The translations under genes and the position numbers were made by a program. From Moraxella osloensis (GTDB lineage: Bacteria; Pseudomonadota; Gammaproteobacteria; Pseudomonadales; Moraxellaceae): DNA of 64,000 bases. Positions 1 through 8,142 of the stretch are shown in pieces (position 1 is the stretch's first letter; the number at the start of each line of letters is the position of its first letter). Below the pieces are notes generated by a model. The model searched no databases. It worked only from the letters and a program-made list of their open reading frames with translations, and was not told the origin of the DNA. The DNA is taken from positions 868,001 through 932,000 of the forward strand of contig NZ_CP047226.1 of NCBI RefSeq assembly GCF_009867135.1, written 5' to 3'.

Positions 1-499
1 GTTCTTTGGCTTCTTGGTTCAGTAGTTTGGCAAATTCCCAAGCCAGCTTTTCTCGGCTGCCGTAGTATTGGTCACTGAGGGTATCAATCATGGTCATGGG
101 TCCAGGTAGCGCCCATTTGATAGGTTTGTCTGTGTGCTGACGCAAAAACTTGGCGTCCTCAGCAAATACCGATTGCGGGCGCGACACCGCACCCACCACA
201 GTCGGCACACTGGCTTCATAGCGATTGCGAATTTTTACCGTAGCGCGATTGGCAAAATCAACCCCCTCTAGATGCTCAATAAAGGTGGTGACAAAATGTT
301 GGCGGGTTTGCTCGCCATCACTGACAATATCAATGCCTGCCGCTAGTTGCTGCTGCAATGATACCAATAACGCGTCTTGTTTGCCTTGGACAAGCGTGCT
401 GTCTGTTAGCTTCCAAGGTGACCAAAGTTGTTCAGGTTCGGCAAGCCAGCTTGGTTTAGGCAGGCTACCTGCCGTTGATGTTGGAAAAAGTGTCGTCAT
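1..499 (-). CDS. mesD: MesD-type methionine synthase (core-MetE family), 3' part cut by window edge
   Basis: The N-terminal 166 residues are visible and the gene runs off the left edge. The protein begins MTTLFPTSTAGSLPKP and carries the conserved SDGEQTR segment and a GPMTMIDTLSD segment of the cobalamin-independent methionine synthase barrel. It starts directly with the catalytic-barrel type sequence and lacks the N-terminal MetE duplicate, so it is a short 'core MetE'. It lies 63 bp downstream of a DUF1852 (MesX) gene on the same strand, the pairing known for MesD, which needs MesX and oxygen to methylate homocysteine without folate. The family call is from sequence; the MesD assignment rests on the neighbour. 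Confidence 0.85.
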   Translation of the reverse strand, partial: MTTLFPTSTAGSLPKPSWLAEPEQLWSPWKLTDSTLVQGKQDALLVSLQQQLAAGIDIVSDGEQTRQHFVTTFIEHLEGVDFANRATVKIRNRYEASVPTVVGAVSRPQSVFAEDAKFLRQHTDKPIKWALPGPMTMIDTLSDQYYGSREKLAWEFAKLLNQEAKE

Positions 500-562
500 T
501 GTTTTCTCTTTAATTGTTTGGTGTCAGCAAAACTGCTTAAGCGACTTATTAAGCTAGTTGGG

Positions 563-1540
563 TTAAGCTACTTGGGAATTTAACCAGTTTTGTAATAAGG
601 TTTGATAGGGTTTGATAAAGTGGGTTTCTGTGTATTGACCTTGTTGAATCGCCAGCTGGCTACGTTCTTCACGGTCATACTCGATTTTGGTCAGTGAATA
701 ATCCTCATGATTTAAACTGGGCCGATAGCTTTGACCTGCCACGCTATTGGCGTTATAAATCTCAGGACGATAAATTTTTTGGAACGTTTCCATCGTGCTA
801 ATCGTGCTGATAAGCTCAAGGTTGGTGTAGTCGTTGAGCAAATCACCTTTAAAATAAAATGCAAAAGGTGCTACTGATTTTGGCGGCATAAAATAACGCA
901 CCGATAACCCCATTTTGCTAAAGTACTCATCCGTTAGCGAATACGCGTCTTGTACATATTCAGTGCCCAAAATCGGATGACAATTGGCGGTTTGGGTATA
1001 AGTCTTGGTGGTCGAGACACTGAGACAAATCACCGGTGGTTTGTTAAATTGCTCACGATAGGCAGGCGAGTTCAGCACATAATCAAACAACTTACCATGC
1101 AAATCCCCAAACCGCTCGGGCACGCTAAACGATGGCTGGTTTTTGTTATGCGCCAACAGCCATACACTAAAGTCATAATCGCGCACATAGGAAGAAAAAC
1201 TGTTACCCACAATGCCATCGATTCGCTGCTGGGTCTGGGTGTCAAAGATAACGGTTTTTAAAATCTCAATAGCCGGAAAGCTGTCTCCCGTACCCGCTAT
1301 CTCAAGATTGGCAGAGACAATCTCAAGCTCGACCTGATAGCGGTCGCCCGTCACATTGTCCCAATGTGCCAAATCATTAAATCGATGGTTAATCATTTGC
1401 AGGGTATTGCGTAAGTTTTGCTCGCGGTGTTCACCCCGTGCCAGATTGGCAAAGTTGGTAGTCAGCCTAGTATCTTTGGCAGGTTGGTAATTTTCATCAA
1501 ATGCAATGGTTTTGATATGACAATCAATCGGTAAAGTCAT
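563..1540 (-). CDS. mesX: MesX (DUF1852), partner of MesD methionine synthase
   Basis: This 325-residue soluble protein begins MTLPIDCHIKTIAFDENYQP and matches the DUF1852 family in length and character. DUF1852 proteins (MesX) are genetically required for MesD-type core methionine synthases, and the gene directly downstream is such a synthase, so the two form a mesX-mesD operon. There is no signal peptide or membrane segment, so it should act in the cytoplasm. The ATG is preceded by a good ribosome binding site (GGAG about 9 nt upstream). A MetR-like palindrome lies about 140 bp upstream. The biochemical role of MesX within the reaction is not evident from the sequence. Confidence 0.85.
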   Translation of the reverse strand: MTLPIDCHIKTIAFDENYQPAKDTRLTTNFANLARGEHREQNLRNTLQMINHRFNDLAHWDNVTGDRYQVELEIVSANLEIAGTGDSFPAIEILKTVIFDTQTQQRIDGIVGNSFSSYVRDYDFSVWLLAHNKNQPSFSVPERFGDLHGKLFDYVLNSPAYREQFNKPPVICLSVSTTKTYTQTANCHPILGTEYVQDAYSLTDEYFSKMGLSVRYFMPPKSVAPFAFYFKGDLLNDYTNLELISTISTMETFQKIYRPEIYNANSVAGQSYRPSLNHEDYSLTKIEYDREERSQLAIQQGQYTETHFIKPYQTLLQNWLNSQVA

Positions 1541-1681
1541 GTCTATAATCTCCGTAATAGTCGCGCAAAAAAATTTTCTTTTAGCCCCCTACGATTACTA
1601 AAAATCGTCACGGCTAAAAGTACAAAGACAGTTATACGCTAAAATTAAGATGAATAAAAACGAATTAAAATTTAAAAATGA

Positions 1682-1694
1682 TGAATTTTATTCA
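1682..1694. promoter_or_regulatory. Putative MetR operator upstream of mesX
   Basis: The sequence TGAATTTTATTCA fits the MetR consensus TGAA-N5-TTCA exactly. It lies about 140 bp upstream of mesX in an AT-rich leader, where an activator of methionine genes would be expected. A further inverted repeat (TGAATAAAA at 1651-1659 with TTTTATTCA at 1686-1694) overlaps it. The function is inferred from the consensus match and the methionine context. AT-rich DNA makes chance matches possible. Confidence 0.5.
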
Positions 1695-1827
1695 TTTTAG
1701 GTTTTTTCTTGCATAAAGATTGGATTGCCACCCATGCAAAAAATGCCTGCCTTGCCAAGCCCGCTGAATCAATTGATAGGCAAAAAAGCGTCATTATTGG
1801 ACAAGCGACTTTATCTGACCTTGCCGT

Positions 1828-2156
1828 AAAACCACCGACTTCAGGTGGTGGATATAAGGCAATTGCTTAACTCTATAAGATTTGCTATACTCATATCACT
1901 ATATTTAATGTCTTGCACTCAACAGTTAAGTTAAGACTAAATTGCGAGTACGCAGTAACTTAACTGGTAAGGCACTCCAAACACACACTTAAGCTAATCC
2001 GTGTCTATTGACAATCCTAATGGTAGGATTAGTTTAAAATAAGAACCTTAAATGTACGGTGTGTCGTACGGGCGGTTGCCACTATTTAAGGTTTGCGGTG
2101 GGGCTTCACCGTCTTGCAGAAGGAATCCCCTCGCTTTAGGGAGGGGAGGAAGTCAA
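1828..2156 (+). mobile_element. IS200/IS605-family remnant (PATE/MITE-like), no transposase
   Basis: The left side has a subterminal hairpin (ACCACC 1831-1836, loop, GGTGGT 1844-1849) of the type at IS200/IS605 left ends. The right side ends with the hairpin TCCCCTC (2126-2132) / GAGGGGA (2141-2147) followed by GGAAGTCAA, typical of the 3' end of tnpB-bearing elements. About 330 bp separate the ends and no tnpA or tnpB reading frame survives between them. A third hairpin (AATCCTA 2013-2019 / TAGGATT 2024-2030) lies inside. Exact termini are uncertain because these elements make no target duplication. Confidence 0.6.
2041..2156 (+). ncRNA. Orphan omega-RNA-like structured region
   Basis: A chain of helices can be drawn: CCTTAAA 2046-2052 with TTTAAGG 2085-2091, enclosing GTACG 2054-2058 with CGTAC 2065-2069; then CGGTG 2096-2100 with CACCG 2107-2111; then TCCCCTC 2126-2132 with GAGGGGA 2141-2147, ending in AGTCAA. 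This resembles the scaffold encoded by the 3' ends of tnpB genes, where the bases after the right end act as guide. No TnpB is encoded here, so any function would need a protein from elsewhere. Expression is not shown by the sequence. Confidence 0.45.
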
Positions 2157-2214
2157 ATTAAGATGGCAATATCATCTGTCATCATTAAAGCGTGCATCAA
2201 GCGATTTCCCTGTT

Positions 2215-3327
2215 ATGCTATCTACGCCATCATCCGATAACAAATGGTCAAAACTATATATTAGGGTAGTGGTAGTTGGCATCGTTACCGCGTTGCATGG
2301 GCTGCTGCTATATCTATTTTTTCAGTACCAAACGCCATTAAAAATCAAACCGCAAACCACACAGCCGCTCGAAATTAGCTTTATCCAGCTGAAGCCTCAA
2401 CACCCCTCGACATACCATTCACAACCGCAGACTGTGGTTATCCATCATGCAGACCCTGCCAAACAACCTTATGCTAGCGATAACACACAAGCAGCTGATA
2501 TTAAGGAAAAACCGTTCCCAACACCAAACCCTGCACCCGCTAAACTGGTGAATCACCCAGCAAAAAATAGTAGCCACAAGCCAATCGAACGCAGAACAAC
2601 GATAGATAATTCGACTAACCAAAAAAAAGCCAGTAAACCTACAACTTCGTTATCTACAGCAAGTCAAATTCAAACTGAAAATCAAGCAAAAACCCTGGAT
2701 ATTCCTAACCAGACATTACTGAACGTGCGTGAAAATAACGCCAAATATGAACAACAGCAAGCGGTACAAATAGAACGCAAAATAAGTTCAAACACTAGCC
2801 AATCTCTTACTCAATCCAACTCAGCTACTATCAAATCAGCTACTACCAACCAAAGCCATACCAATACCGATAATGCTTTAAAACCTATAACTCACGATGA
2901 GCGTGCTAAATCATCTGAAGATTCAATGCCTCCTCAAATAAAAAAAACGCCAAATCGGCCCGTTAGCCCAGTTATTTCAGCTATCCCCGCTGTCCCAGCT
3001 GTTAATTCGTCACCAAAACCAGCAACACCCATCACCTTTGGCAATGCGGAGGCAAGTTGGCAGAAAAGACCTAACACGCAGTTACCACCCAATTTATCCC
3101 GTATTGTGACACTAAAGCAGCTATCAAGCCTGCAAGTAAAACTCAATGTCAATGCACAAGGTGGCGTGGAAAAATGCAGGATTACGCAAACATCGGGTGA
3201 TTCAGAGGTGGATAAATTTATTTGCCAACAAGTGCAAAAAGCCAAACTTTACCCAAAAAAAGTAAATGGCGTCACGGTACCAAGCATTGGTAATCTCACC
3301 ATAGCACTGACCAATCTTGCAAATTAA
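2215..3327 (+). CDS. TonB-family energy transducer
   Basis: This 370-residue protein has a short cytoplasmic N-terminus, one membrane segment (about residues 15-35, VVVVGIVTALHGLLLYLFF), a long spacer of roughly 220 residues rich in Ser, Thr, Gln, Asn, Lys and Pro, and a C-terminal TonB-like domain (about residues 285-368: a VKLNVNAQGGVEKCRI strand, then CQQVQKAKLYP). Such proteins span the periplasm and pass proton-motive energy to outer-membrane transporters. No exbB or exbD is adjacent. The spacer is low in the Pro-Glu/Pro-Lys repeats of classical TonB. No clear ribosome binding site precedes the ATG, so the start is less sure. Confidence 0.8.
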   Translation: MLSTPSSDNKWSKLYIRVVVVGIVTALHGLLLYLFFQYQTPLKIKPQTTQPLEISFIQLKPQHPSTYHSQPQTVVIHHADPAKQPYASDNTQAADIKEKPFPTPNPAPAKLVNHPAKNSSHKPIERRTTIDNSTNQKKASKPTTSLSTASQIQTENQAKTLDIPNQTLLNVRENNAKYEQQQAVQIERKISSNTSQSLTQSNSATIKSATTNQSHTNTDNALKPITHDERAKSSEDSMPPQIKKTPNRPVSPVISAIPAVPAVNSSPKPATPITFGNAEASWQKRPNTQLPPNLSRIVTLKQLSSLQVKLNVNAQGGVEKCRITQTSGDSEVDKFICQQVQKAKLYPKKVNGVTVPSIGNLTIALTNLAN

Positions 3328-3413
3328 ATTATAGAATATATCGTTGAAGCGGCACCTATGTAATAATCATGAAAGGCTTACTGTATGAATATTGATTAAC
3401 TAGACACATAAAA

Positions 3414-3442
3414 AAAGCCAACCTGATAAACAGATTGGCTTT
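3414..3442. terminator. Bidirectional terminator between tonB-like gene and fadL-like gene
   Basis: The stem AAAGCCAA (3414-3421) / TTGGCTTT (3435-3442) has an A-run on the left and a T-rich right side, and sits between two convergent genes. Confidence 0.65.
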
Positions 3443-3461
3443 CTTATTATTGAAAGTTAGC

Positions 3462-4946
3462 TTATTTCTTTTGGTAAGATAAACGTAGACCATATACCCA
3501 GCCATCATTGTCTTGGAAATCACCAACAATGCTACCATCAGGTAGTTTTGCTTTGGCATCACCAAACATCAAGTATTTAACGCCGCCTGAGATAGCCCAT
3601 TCAGGCGTCAAATTGTATTTTGCCCCCAAGCCCACATTCCAGTTACCTTCCACAGGTCCTAGAGAAGTGATGGGATTGCCTGCACCTGAGTCATAACCCA
3701 CAGCGCCCGAAATAGCCAATTGTGGTGATAGCTTCTTACCTAGACCGACTTCAGCAGTCCAAGCGTCTTTAGAATAATCAAGCAAATTAAGGTCACCATT
3801 TCCACTAGCTATTGCTGCTGCATTATAAATTTTTGGTTTAATCGCAAAATCGCTCCAAGGAACCCAACGTGCTTTTGCGGTTAAAAGGGTTGTTGGATTG
3901 ATACCTGTTTGGAAATCTAAGTTAACAGATTTTGGCGTGGTGATAGTAATTTCATTGGTGCCTTGAGTAGGTAATCCTCTAGCAGCTAATGCTGGGAAAT
4001 TTTCATACGTCGTTGTATCATGGTCAATTTCTGAGCGATAGGTTAACGCGGCTTTGAGGGCAATTTCAGGTTTTAAATAAGCAATCCCAGCCATCCAGCC
4101 ATAAGCCGTATCACGCGTAATATTTGCATCATACCCAGAGGCGGTTTTATAAGCGTTACCACGTAAGTGGACATCACCTTCTAAACGCTGAATCGTAGGA
4201 CCACCATAGATTTGAATGTTTTTCTTTTCACCCAGTTTTACCCCCAACAGTCCTGTGAAATTTTGGCTGCTGACAGAAACGTTGGTTGCCCCAGAGACCG
4301 TAGATAGTCCATTAGCTGCAACATTTGCATTTATAAGCTTAATATCACTTTCCAATCGAGCTCTTTGAGTTTGAAGAGTAGTAGAATTTGGATTGGCTGC
4401 TAAGCCATTATTCACTTGAGTTAGCTGATTTTGAAGCGTAGGAAGTTGAGCTGGCGACAATCCTAGTTGTGTAGTCAAGCCATTGAACTCTTCTACCGAA
4501 GTAATAGCAGGTGCTTGCGCGTTTTGTGTTCGTAAAGCAGTAGTCACATCGTTCAAAATACCACCAATAACCGCAGTTGGTGCACCAACAAAATTGTTAT
4601 CACCAGAAAACTCAACATCTGCGGCCCAAGGCTGATCAAAAAATGCGCCTACGCTGATGGTGTCATTGACATCGGCTTTTGCGCCAAAATTTAAAAACTG
4701 GTAATCATCCGCCATATCAGGGACATTGCGACCAGCGGTAAAGTTTGCGTCAGTTGTCGCAACCTTTTTGTTATCTTTACCCTCGATTGTTGGATCGATA
4801 GTAATGTGCTCCACATAGGCAAAAGTACCTTGCTCGGTAAAAGCCCAGCTTGGTTGGGTAGAGCGGTCTAAACCGGCGGCGTTTGCGATAGAAACAGTAG
4901 AAAGCGTAGCAACAGCTAGCGCAAGAGAAGAAATTTTAAATGACAT
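3462..4946 (-). CDS. OmpP1/FadL-family outer-membrane protein
   Basis: This 494-residue protein has a signal peptide (MSFKISSLALAVATLSTVSIANA, cleavage after ANA, about residue 23) and a body of alternating beta strands ending in the aromatic-rich strand WVYGLRLSYQ followed by KK. FadL proteins are outer-membrane channels for long-chain fatty acids and other hydrophobic compounds. The usual N-terminal hatch is recognisable after the signal. Residues of about 100-205 form an unusual helical, Gln/Asn/Ala-rich insertion (see findings). A GGGAGC ribosome site precedes the ATG. It fits with the several acyl-CoA dehydrogenases in the window. Confidence 0.85.
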   Translation of the reverse strand: MSFKISSLALAVATLSTVSIANAAGLDRSTQPSWAFTEQGTFAYVEHITIDPTIEGKDNKKVATTDANFTAGRNVPDMADDYQFLNFGAKADVNDTISVGAFFDQPWAADVEFSGDNNFVGAPTAVIGGILNDVTTALRTQNAQAPAITSVEEFNGLTTQLGLSPAQLPTLQNQLTQVNNGLAANPNSTTLQTQRARLESDIKLINANVAANGLSTVSGATNVSVSSQNFTGLLGVKLGEKKNIQIYGGPTIQRLEGDVHLRGNAYKTASGYDANITRDTAYGWMAGIAYLKPEIALKAALTYRSEIDHDTTTYENFPALAARGLPTQGTNEITITTPKSVNLDFQTGINPTTLLTAKARWVPWSDFAIKPKIYNAAAIASGNGDLNLLDYSKDAWTAEVGLGKKLSPQLAISGAVGYDSGAGNPITSLGPVEGNWNVGLGAKYNLTPEWAISGGVKYLMFGDAKAKLPDGSIVGDFQDNDGWVYGLRLSYQKK

Positions 4947-5125
4947 ATGAAGCTCCCTGTTTGATTTTAATCATCACGTCTAACAGCTAATTTAACAAAA
5001 ACTTATCGGTAAATTAAAATTGACGTAATACCTTCCTTTCGTCAGTCAAAGAATAATCAAAATTTTAACAATTGACAACCATAGAATCACATTTTTGTAA
5101 GAATTTATTGACCTGAGCAGTCACG

Positions 5126-5168
5126 AAAAAAAGAGGGTGTTAACCCAATGAGTTAACACCCTCTTTTT
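5126..5168. terminator. Strong rho-independent terminator downstream of infA
   Basis: A perfect 14-bp stem (5131-5144 with 5152-5165, arms AAGAGGGTGTTAAC and its complement) is flanked by an A-run and a T-run, so it can act in both directions. It ends infA transcription on the minus strand. Confidence 0.85.
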
Positions 5169-5191
5169 ACTGACTATATGTGCCTAAACAA

Positions 5192-5413
5192 CTATCGACC
5201 GCGATAAGTAATACGTCCTTTCGATAAGTCGTAAGGTGTCATTTCAACTTTAACTTTATCGCCTGTTAAGATACGAATATAGTTTTTACGCATTTTTCCA
5301 GAAATATGCGCAATAATTTCATGCCCATTTTCTAAACGCACTTTAAATAATGTGTTAGGTAAAGTATCGACCACTTCGCCTTCAAATTCAATTACATCGT
5401 CTTTTTTTGCCAT
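5192..5413 (-). CDS. infA: Translation initiation factor IF-1
   Basis: This 73-residue protein is a complete S1-like OB fold of the expected IF-1 length: [14 protein letters not shown] at the start, then [20 protein letters not shown] and the C-terminal [12 protein letters not shown]-1 binds the A site of the 30S subunit during initiation. It is a stand-alone gene with a strong terminator 24 bp downstream. Confidence 0.97.
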   Translation of the reverse strand: MAKKDDVIEFEGEVVDTLPNTLFKVRLENGHEIIAHISGKMRKNYIRILTGDKVKVEMTPYDLSKGRITYRGR

Positions 5414-5541
5414 AATACCTATATCTATGAGTCAAATGTATAAATGTAGATTATACGCTGATGCGTGTGTTATCGCAACTTTTAACCCCTAAATCAATCA
5501 ATTGAAAAAAAACAGCTAAAAGATTTGCGTGCATCGCGTCC

Positions 5542-6348
5542 TTATTCAGCCAAATTTAGCCAAATAGGGGATAGCCTTGTTACCGGCAACAGTGATTGAA
5601 ATTGGGGTGGATACAGCGCATTGATGAAGTACAGCCCATCGGCAGCGGCGGTTGCTGCCGCAAGTGACCGGTTTTTGCTAAGTAGCAATGCTTCAATCCA
5701 TGCGACTGGCTTTTCACCACGCCCAATTTCAAATAACGTACCCATAATATTTCGCACCATGTGATGTAAAAAACCATCGGCTTGGATATCCAGTACCAAT
5801 AGCTCACCATGCTGAATCAATTTGGCAAAATGGACATGGCGCACAGGCTGATTAGATTGGCAGGAAGCGGCACGAAAACTGGTAAAATCATGGGTGCCTT
5901 CCAGATAGGTCGCTGCCTGCTGCATCAGTTGGACATTAAGCGGGGCGTATTCATGAGTAATTTGCTGATTGAGTATCGCAGGTCGAAAGGGGTGATTGAG
6001 GGTAATATAGCGGTAGCGTCGAGCAATAGCAGAAAAGCGCGCATGAAACTCAGCGGGCATCACTTGTATCCAGCGCACCGCGATATCATCAGGTAGTAGA
6101 GAATTTGCGGCACGCAGCCAATTATAGGGCTGACGCGTGGCACTGGTCTGAAAATGGGCAATCATATTTGACGCATGGACGCCGGCATCAGTACGACCCG
6201 CAGCGATGACTTCTATGGGTTCATTGGCTATCTTTGATAACGCTGCTTCAACATGCTGCTGAATACTATCAACTTCTTGTTGTCGTTGCCAGCCGCGATA
6301 GCGAGTACCAATAAATTCGATGCTGATCGCATAAGTATTTACAGTCAT
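5542..6348 (-). CDS. truA: tRNA pseudouridine(38-40) synthase TruA
   Basis: This 268-residue protein has the family signature GRTDAGVHA (about residues 51-59), containing the catalytic Asp, with ISIEFIGTRYRGWQRQ at the N-terminus and the conserved GFLHHMVRNIMGTL near residues 195-210. TruA isomerises uridines 38-40 in tRNA anticodon arms. Length is normal. It stands alone between infA and the asparaginase gene, all on the same strand but with separate intergenic gaps. Confidence 0.96.
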   Translation of the reverse strand: MTVNTYAISIEFIGTRYRGWQRQQEVDSIQQHVEAALSKIANEPIEVIAAGRTDAGVHASNMIAHFQTSATRQPYNWLRAANSLLPDDIAVRWIQVMPAEFHARFSAIARRYRYITLNHPFRPAILNQQITHEYAPLNVQLMQQAATYLEGTHDFTSFRAASCQSNQPVRHVHFAKLIQHGELLVLDIQADGFLHHMVRNIMGTLFEIGRGEKPVAWIEALLLSKNRSLAAATAAADGLYFINALYPPQFQSLLPVTRLSPIWLNLAE

Positions 6349-6409
6349 AAAAAAGCCAATTTTGCCAAAACCTACGATAAAAAAGCCTAGTATAACAACT
6401 AATCAGTTA

Positions 6410-7504
6410 TTAGGCGACGGTGTGGGTATCTTTTAGACAATGCGCCCAGCGCTGACGGCGGCGAGCAGGGGTATCATAACTGCCAATCAACCATAGCAGA
6501 CGCGCAAATATGGCAGGTAAGGTCAATCGTCCCGTCATCAAAACTTCACACTGAGCCAGCCATGCCCCCGCTTCATACGCTTGGCTGACGCCGCCATACG
6601 CGCATTGGGTCGTCACTGCAACCAGACAGCCTTGTTTTTTCGCCTGTAATAATTGGTTTTTGATGGATTCGGCATACGGCACATTGCCTGCACCAAATGC
6701 CAAAATAATGATGGCATCAGGTTTTTCAGACAATAAATTACCCAAGCGAGTGGCGAGCAAATGCGTATCCAAGGGCGTCAAATAGAGTGTGGCAATATTG
6801 GCATGGGACAAGTCGTCAAAAACTTGCGGCAATTGACTCAACCGATCTTCTAGCCAAAGTTGATGCTGAGCCTGGGTGATTTTTGCGGTATAGCTATTGG
6901 CAGGATAACCAGCACGGTGGTGCCCCACAAATGCCATTAAATCATGGCTATGAATTTTTTGCACAGTTTGGGCAGGCCAATCTTCACCAGAAAAACACAC
7001 CCGCACCCCAGGCTCACCATGACGAGCTAGTTTGCAAGCATCAAATAAATTCTGCGTGGCATCGCTCTGCGGGTCGATGCGGTAATCGGTTAACACATTG
7101 CTATCAAGCAAAGGTCTCATTGCTCCTGTCACAACAATACTGATATGACTACCCGCAAAACACTCTGCCAAAAAAGCCGCGAGGTAGCCGAGCGTATCCG
7201 TGCCTGTTAGTACCACAAATTGGCGAAGCCCTTGCGCAATGGCTTGTAATATCAATTGATAAAAATGCGCAAAATCGGCAGGTGTTAACTGGCTACTGTC
7301 TTTAATGAGATCATTATCCAATATCCGCCAATCCACAGGGTCGTGTGCATGGTTGGGGTAAGTGGCAAAATGGGTGTGTAAAATCTGTGATAACACAGGT
7401 AAGAAAATATCGGCATCTAAGCTGGCAAGCGGTTTGCCATAACTGCCAAAAGTGCCGCCCGCGTAGATGATGCCAATACCTGATTTGGTGATAGATTTAC
7501 TCAA
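6410..7504 (-). CDS. L-asparaginase-family amidohydrolase
   Basis: This 364-residue protein has both asparaginase threonine motifs: IYAGGTFGS near residue 14-21 and VVLTGTDTLGYL near residues 97-108, followed by VVTGAMRP. It should hydrolyse asparagine to aspartate and ammonia. No signal peptide is seen, which suggests a cytoplasmic (type I-like) enzyme. The start codon is TTG, 8 bp after the ybeY stop, with only a weak ribosome site, so translation may be coupled to ybeY. It is the last gene of the ybeZ-ybeY run. Substrate preference cannot be told from the sequence. Confidence 0.85.
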   Translation of the reverse strand: MSKSITKSGIGIIYAGGTFGSYGKPLASLDADIFLPVLSQILHTHFATYPNHAHDPVDWRILDNDLIKDSSQLTPADFAHFYQLILQAIAQGLRQFVVLTGTDTLGYLAAFLAECFAGSHISIVVTGAMRPLLDSNVLTDYRIDPQSDATQNLFDACKLARHGEPGVRVCFSGEDWPAQTVQKIHSHDLMAFVGHHRAGYPANSYTAKITQAQHQLWLEDRLSQLPQVFDDLSHANIATLYLTPLDTHLLATRLGNLLSEKPDAIIILAFGAGNVPYAESIKNQLLQAKKQGCLVAVTTQCAYGGVSQAYEAGAWLAQCEVLMTGRLTLPAIFARLLWLIGSYDTPARRRQRWAHCLKDTHTVA

Positions 7505-7512
7505 TTGAAATT

Positions 7513-8139
7513 TTACTCATAAGGGTTGGCAACGGATAACTTATCAAGGACAGCGATTTCAATCGCTTCCATTTCATCTTGCTCAGCTTGCCCAAGTTCA
7601 TGGTCAAAACCCAGCAAATGCAGCATCCCATGCACCAGCAAATGGGTTAGATGCTGCTCTACTGTCTTGCCTTGCTCAGCGGCTTGACTGAGCACCACCG
7701 CATGGCAAATCACTAATTCACCTAGCGGCAATGCGGGCAGTAATTCTAGCACTGCTTCAGGCAACTCACTGGCATAGGATAAAATATTGGTGGCGTAGTC
7801 TTTGCCACGCGCATCGAAATTGATAGCGCAAGCTTCCACAGGCTCCGTGACATAAATTTCTAATTCAACGGTTTTTTGAAAGATAACTTCACCCAGTTGA
7901 CTAGGTATCTCAGTGGTGTCTTGATGAGTTTGAAAATACTGCAGAACTTGCTGCAAAATAGCGACAATCTTATCTTGTTGATAGAAGGCTTCAAGTTCGC
8001 CAAAATTTGGCAGTCCAATTAAGTCTTCAGCGAAACTAATTATCACTTGACTCATCGGCACTTGACTAAGCGGTGCTTGCGGCAAAGCACCTGCTAAATC
8101 ATCTGTTAAATCAATTTGGGTTGGCAAAGCTGATGACAT
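7513..8139 (-). CDS. ybeY: Endoribonuclease YbeY
   Basis: This 208-residue protein carries the zinc-binding motif HGMLHLLGFDH (HxxxHxxxxxH) near residues 170-180, which defines YbeY, an RNase needed for 16S rRNA 3' maturation and ribosome quality control. It is longer than the usual 150-160 residues owing to an N-terminal extension of about 35 residues rich in Gln, Leu and Pro, and an insertion after residue 60. It lies 3 bp downstream of ybeZ, the conserved gene pair of this family. Confidence 0.93.
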   Translation of the reverse strand: MSSALPTQIDLTDDLAGALPQAPLSQVPMSQVIISFAEDLIGLPNFGELEAFYQQDKIVAILQQVLQYFQTHQDTTEIPSQLGEVIFQKTVELEIYVTEPVEACAINFDARGKDYATNILSYASELPEAVLELLPALPLGELVICHAVVLSQAAEQGKTVEQHLTHLLVHGMLHLLGFDHELGQAEQDEMEAIEIAVLDKLSVANPYE

Positions 8140-8142
8140 AAG

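Noticed and set aside
225-557. Plus-strand open frame of 110 codons opposite mesD
   Set aside because: It is a shadow of the mesD coding frame, Cys/Ser-rich without family features.
2052-2240. 62-codon frame within the IS200/IS605 remnant
   Set aside because: It overlaps the structured RNA-like region and the tonB-like start; no ribosome site or family.
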